From assembly GCA_005877225.1 (NCBI GenBank), contig VBPK01000037.1:1-6870 (forward strand): 6,870 nt of DNA. Direction: 5' to 3'. Numbering within the stretch: the stretch's first letter is position 1; every line of letters begins with the position of its first letter. The DNA is from Nitrososphaerota archaeon (GTDB lineage Archaea; Thermoproteota; Nitrososphaeria; Nitrososphaerales; Gagatemarchaeaceae). The notes below the pieces were generated by a model. It was not told the origin of the DNA. It made no database searches and was given only the letters and a program-made list of their open reading frames with translations. Both the position numbers and the translations under genes were made by a program. Shown here piece by piece: positions 5,254 through 6,870 of the stretch.

Positions 5254-6870
5254 GTAGAGGCTGCCCTGCGGGAGTCTCAGCTTTAGGGTTCTTCCCGCCA
5301 TCACCTTGGGCCTCTCGAACTGGAGCGGTCCCTTCTTCTTCACCTCTTTCTTCTTCCCCGCCTCCTCCGTCTCCAGAATCCCCTCCCTGCTTCCCTCCCT
5401 GTAGACTGTAATCCCCTTGCAGCCCAGCTCCCATGCCAGCAAGTAGATTCGCTCGACCTCCTCCGGTGTAATGCTCTCCGGGAGATTGACGGTGCTCGAG
5501 ATCGCGGTGTCTATGTGCCTCTGAATCGTCGCCTGCATCTTGACTCTCATCTCCGGTTTTATCTGATGGGCTGTCACGAAGTAACTCGGCAGCTGCTTCA
5601 CGTCGGAGACGCGGGTCGCGCTCATGTACTCCTTGACGAGAGGGTGGAAGACCTTGAACTCCCCCTCGCTGAGAGACTTGGACCTGCGAGTGTAGGAGAG
5701 AGCGAAGACAGGCTCCACCCCGCTCGAGCAGCCCGCGAGAATCGACCCTGAGCCGACAGGCGGGATCGTCGTTATCGCGGCGTTTCTTACGCCCTCCTTC
5801 ACCTTCTCCTTCACAATCGGGTCGAGCCTCTGGATGAACGGCTGGGCGAGGTGCTTCTCCGCCACGAAGGCCGGGAACGCTCCCTTCTCCTTGGCCAGCT
5901 GCGTGGAGTATTCGTAGATCACGTTCGTAATCTTCTCGAAGAGTTTGTCGACGAACTCTATCGTGGCATCCTCGTCGTACTTCAAGCCGAGCTTGATCAG
6001 CATGTCCCCTAACCCGGTGATGCCCACCCCGATCCTCCGGCTCCAGAGCGAGGCCTTCTTCTGCTGCGGGAGAGGATGCCTATCGGCGTTGTAGTCCAGG
6101 ACGTCGTCGAGGAACCTGACCGCGTACTGCGTCGCGCGCACCAGCGAGTCCCAATCGACCTTCGAATGGTCCGTGAAGGGCTCGTGGACGAAGGCGCTCA
6201 GGTTCACGGAGCCCAGGCAGCAGTTACCGTAATTCTCCAGGGTCTGTTCGCTGCAGGGGTTGACCCCCTCCACCTCCATCTGGTTGTACTCGGTCGTCGA
6301 TTCCCTCTTTATCGTGTCCCAGAAGATGACTCCCGGCTCGTCCGACTCCCATGCTCCCTTGACGAGCTGCTTCCAGATCTCCCTCGCCCTGACCTTCCTG
6401 TTGAGCTCCACCTTCTCGTTCTTGAACTTCAGCTCGAAATCCTCATCTCTCTCGACCGCCCTCATGAAGGCGTCCGTGATCTTGACGGAGATGTTCGCAT
6501 AGTTGACCTTCTTCAGGTCTTTCTTGACGTTGATGAAGTCGATTACGTCGGGGTGGTCCACGCGTATCGTTATCATCTGGGCGCCTCTCCTCCCCGCCTG
6601 CCCTATCGTCCCCGTCGTCGTGGAGAGGAGCTCCATGAATGAAACCGCCCCCGAGCTGAAGATCGCGGCGTTATTCACGGGGGAGCCCTTGGGCCTCAGG
6701 ACCGAGATGTCGGTCCCCACCCCCCCTCCGTAGCTATAGGTCCTCGCCGCCTCTTTGCAGAAGTCGAATATGGCCTCTATAGAGTCCTCCCGGATGCTAA
6801 AGTGGTAGCAGTTCAGAAGTGTCGCGTTCCTAGGCTGCCCCGCACCGGAGAGGATTCTAGCGTCGGGAAC
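5191..6870 (-). CDS. nrdJ: Adenosylcobalamin-dependent (class II) ribonucleotide reductase, 5' end outside window
   Basis: The frame is open from the window edge at 6870 to a TAA/TGA-type stop at 5191-5193, giving 559 codons without the N-terminus. The enzyme reduces ribonucleotides to deoxyribonucleotides with a cobalamin-generated thiyl radical and needs no oxygen. Counting from 6870, Cys21 in LLNCYHF is the first redox cysteine. NPCSE (204-208, codon of the radical Cys at 6255-6253) provides the Asn, Cys and Glu of the active site, and NCCLGSVNL carries the second redox cysteine plus an extra adjacent one. Also seen are SYGGGVGTDIS, RRGAQMITIRVDHPDVIDF, GITGLGDML, and RNAAITTIPPVGSGSILAG, the family phosphate-binding loop. 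An internal GTG at 6720 is not the start. After GSLYVT near 5250 the frame reads an unrelated tail of about 18 residues, whereas the real C-terminus continues in another frame. Confidence 0.95.
   Translation of the reverse strand, partial: VPDARILSGAGQPRNATLLNCYHFSIREDSIEAIFDFCKEAARTYSYGGGVGTDISVLRPKGSPVNNAAIFSSGAVSFMELLSTTTGTIGQAGRRGAQMITIRVDHPDVIDFINVKKDLKKVNYANISVKITDAFMRAVERDEDFELKFKNEKVELNRKVRAREIWKQLVKGAWESDEPGVIFWDTIKRESTTEYNQMEVEGVNPCSEQTLENYGNCCLGSVNLSAFVHEPFTDHSKVDWDSLVRATQYAVRFLDDVLDYNADRHPLPQQKKASLWSRRIGVGITGLGDMLIKLGLKYDEDATIEFVDKLFEKITNVIYEYSTQLAKEKGAFPAFVAEKHLAQPFIQRLDPIVKEKVKEGVRNAAITTIPPVGSGSILAGCSSGVEPVFALSYTRRSKSLSEGEFKVFHPLVKEYMSATRVSDVKQLPSYFVTAHQIKPEMRVKMQATIQRHIDTAISSTVNLPESITPEEVERIYLLAWELGCKGITVYREGSREGILETEEAGKKKEVKKKGPLQFERPKVMAGRTLKLRLPQGSLYVTAKASTCNTGATSRTSSGR
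5234..5262. repeat. nrdJ: 9-bp direct repeat at the nrdJ frame break
   Basis: GTAGAGGCT occurs at 5234-5242 and 5254-5262 (plus strand), 20 bases apart. On the coding strand both copies encode Ser-Leu-Tyr, one in the main frame (GSLYV) and one in the shifted frame (SLYLQ). In an intact gene these two SLY sites would be separated by about 35-45 codons, so short homology may have promoted the deletion or a mis-assembly. Confidence 0.7.

Noticed and set aside
6076..6642. 188-residue plus-strand open frame opposite nrdJ
   Set aside because: Antisense to the conserved active-site region of nrdJ; Leu/Val/Arg/Asp shadow composition and no motif.

Overview
The window is archaeal DNA, most likely from the TACK side of the tree (Nitrososphaerota/Thaumarchaeota or a neighbour). 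The reasons are an A-type ATP synthase B-D gene pair, a tandem-domain AbrB-like regulator of archaeal style, a plastocyanin-like membrane protein, a B12-dependent class II ribonucleotide reductase, GTG/TTG starts and TATA-like elements close to starts. The phylum is an inference from gene content; no rRNA or other marker is present.

Layout. Positions 1-147 hold no recognisable gene. At 148-495 (+) lies a small protein made of two AbrB/SpoVT-like domains. Positions 496-671 have no intact gene. They contain what looks like the 3' end of a tRNA on the minus strand (501-523) and a long imperfect hairpin (533-595). At about 672-829 is a short, frame-broken stretch resembling the C-terminal end of ATP synthase subunit A, directly in front of subunit B. 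From 829 to 3038 (+) runs a tightly packed operon: atpB (829-2241), atpD (2245-2892) and a 49-residue alpha-helical ORF (2889-3038) that overlaps atpD by four bases and resembles a piece of a peripheral-stalk subunit.

Convergent to the operon are two minus-strand membrane proteins: a 64-73 residue two-helix protein (3062-3283) and a CDF-like cation transporter (3327-3968) that seems to lack its first helix. Divergent from the transporter is a 267-residue membrane-anchored cupredoxin (4070-4873, +), so the two may form a small metal-related locus with a shared AT-rich promoter element. The window closes with a minus-strand nrdJ (class II ribonucleotide reductase) whose 5' end lies outside. Its active-site region is intact, but its C-terminal zinc-ribbon part is in another reading frame, and roughly 35-45 residues appear to be missing at the junction.

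Most genes are ordinary housekeeping or membrane genes. The unusual points are the junction at 496-829 (tRNA fragment beside a broken atpA end), the internal lesion in nrdJ, and the short ORF at the end of the ATPase operon. I see no convincing previously undescribed multi-gene system.
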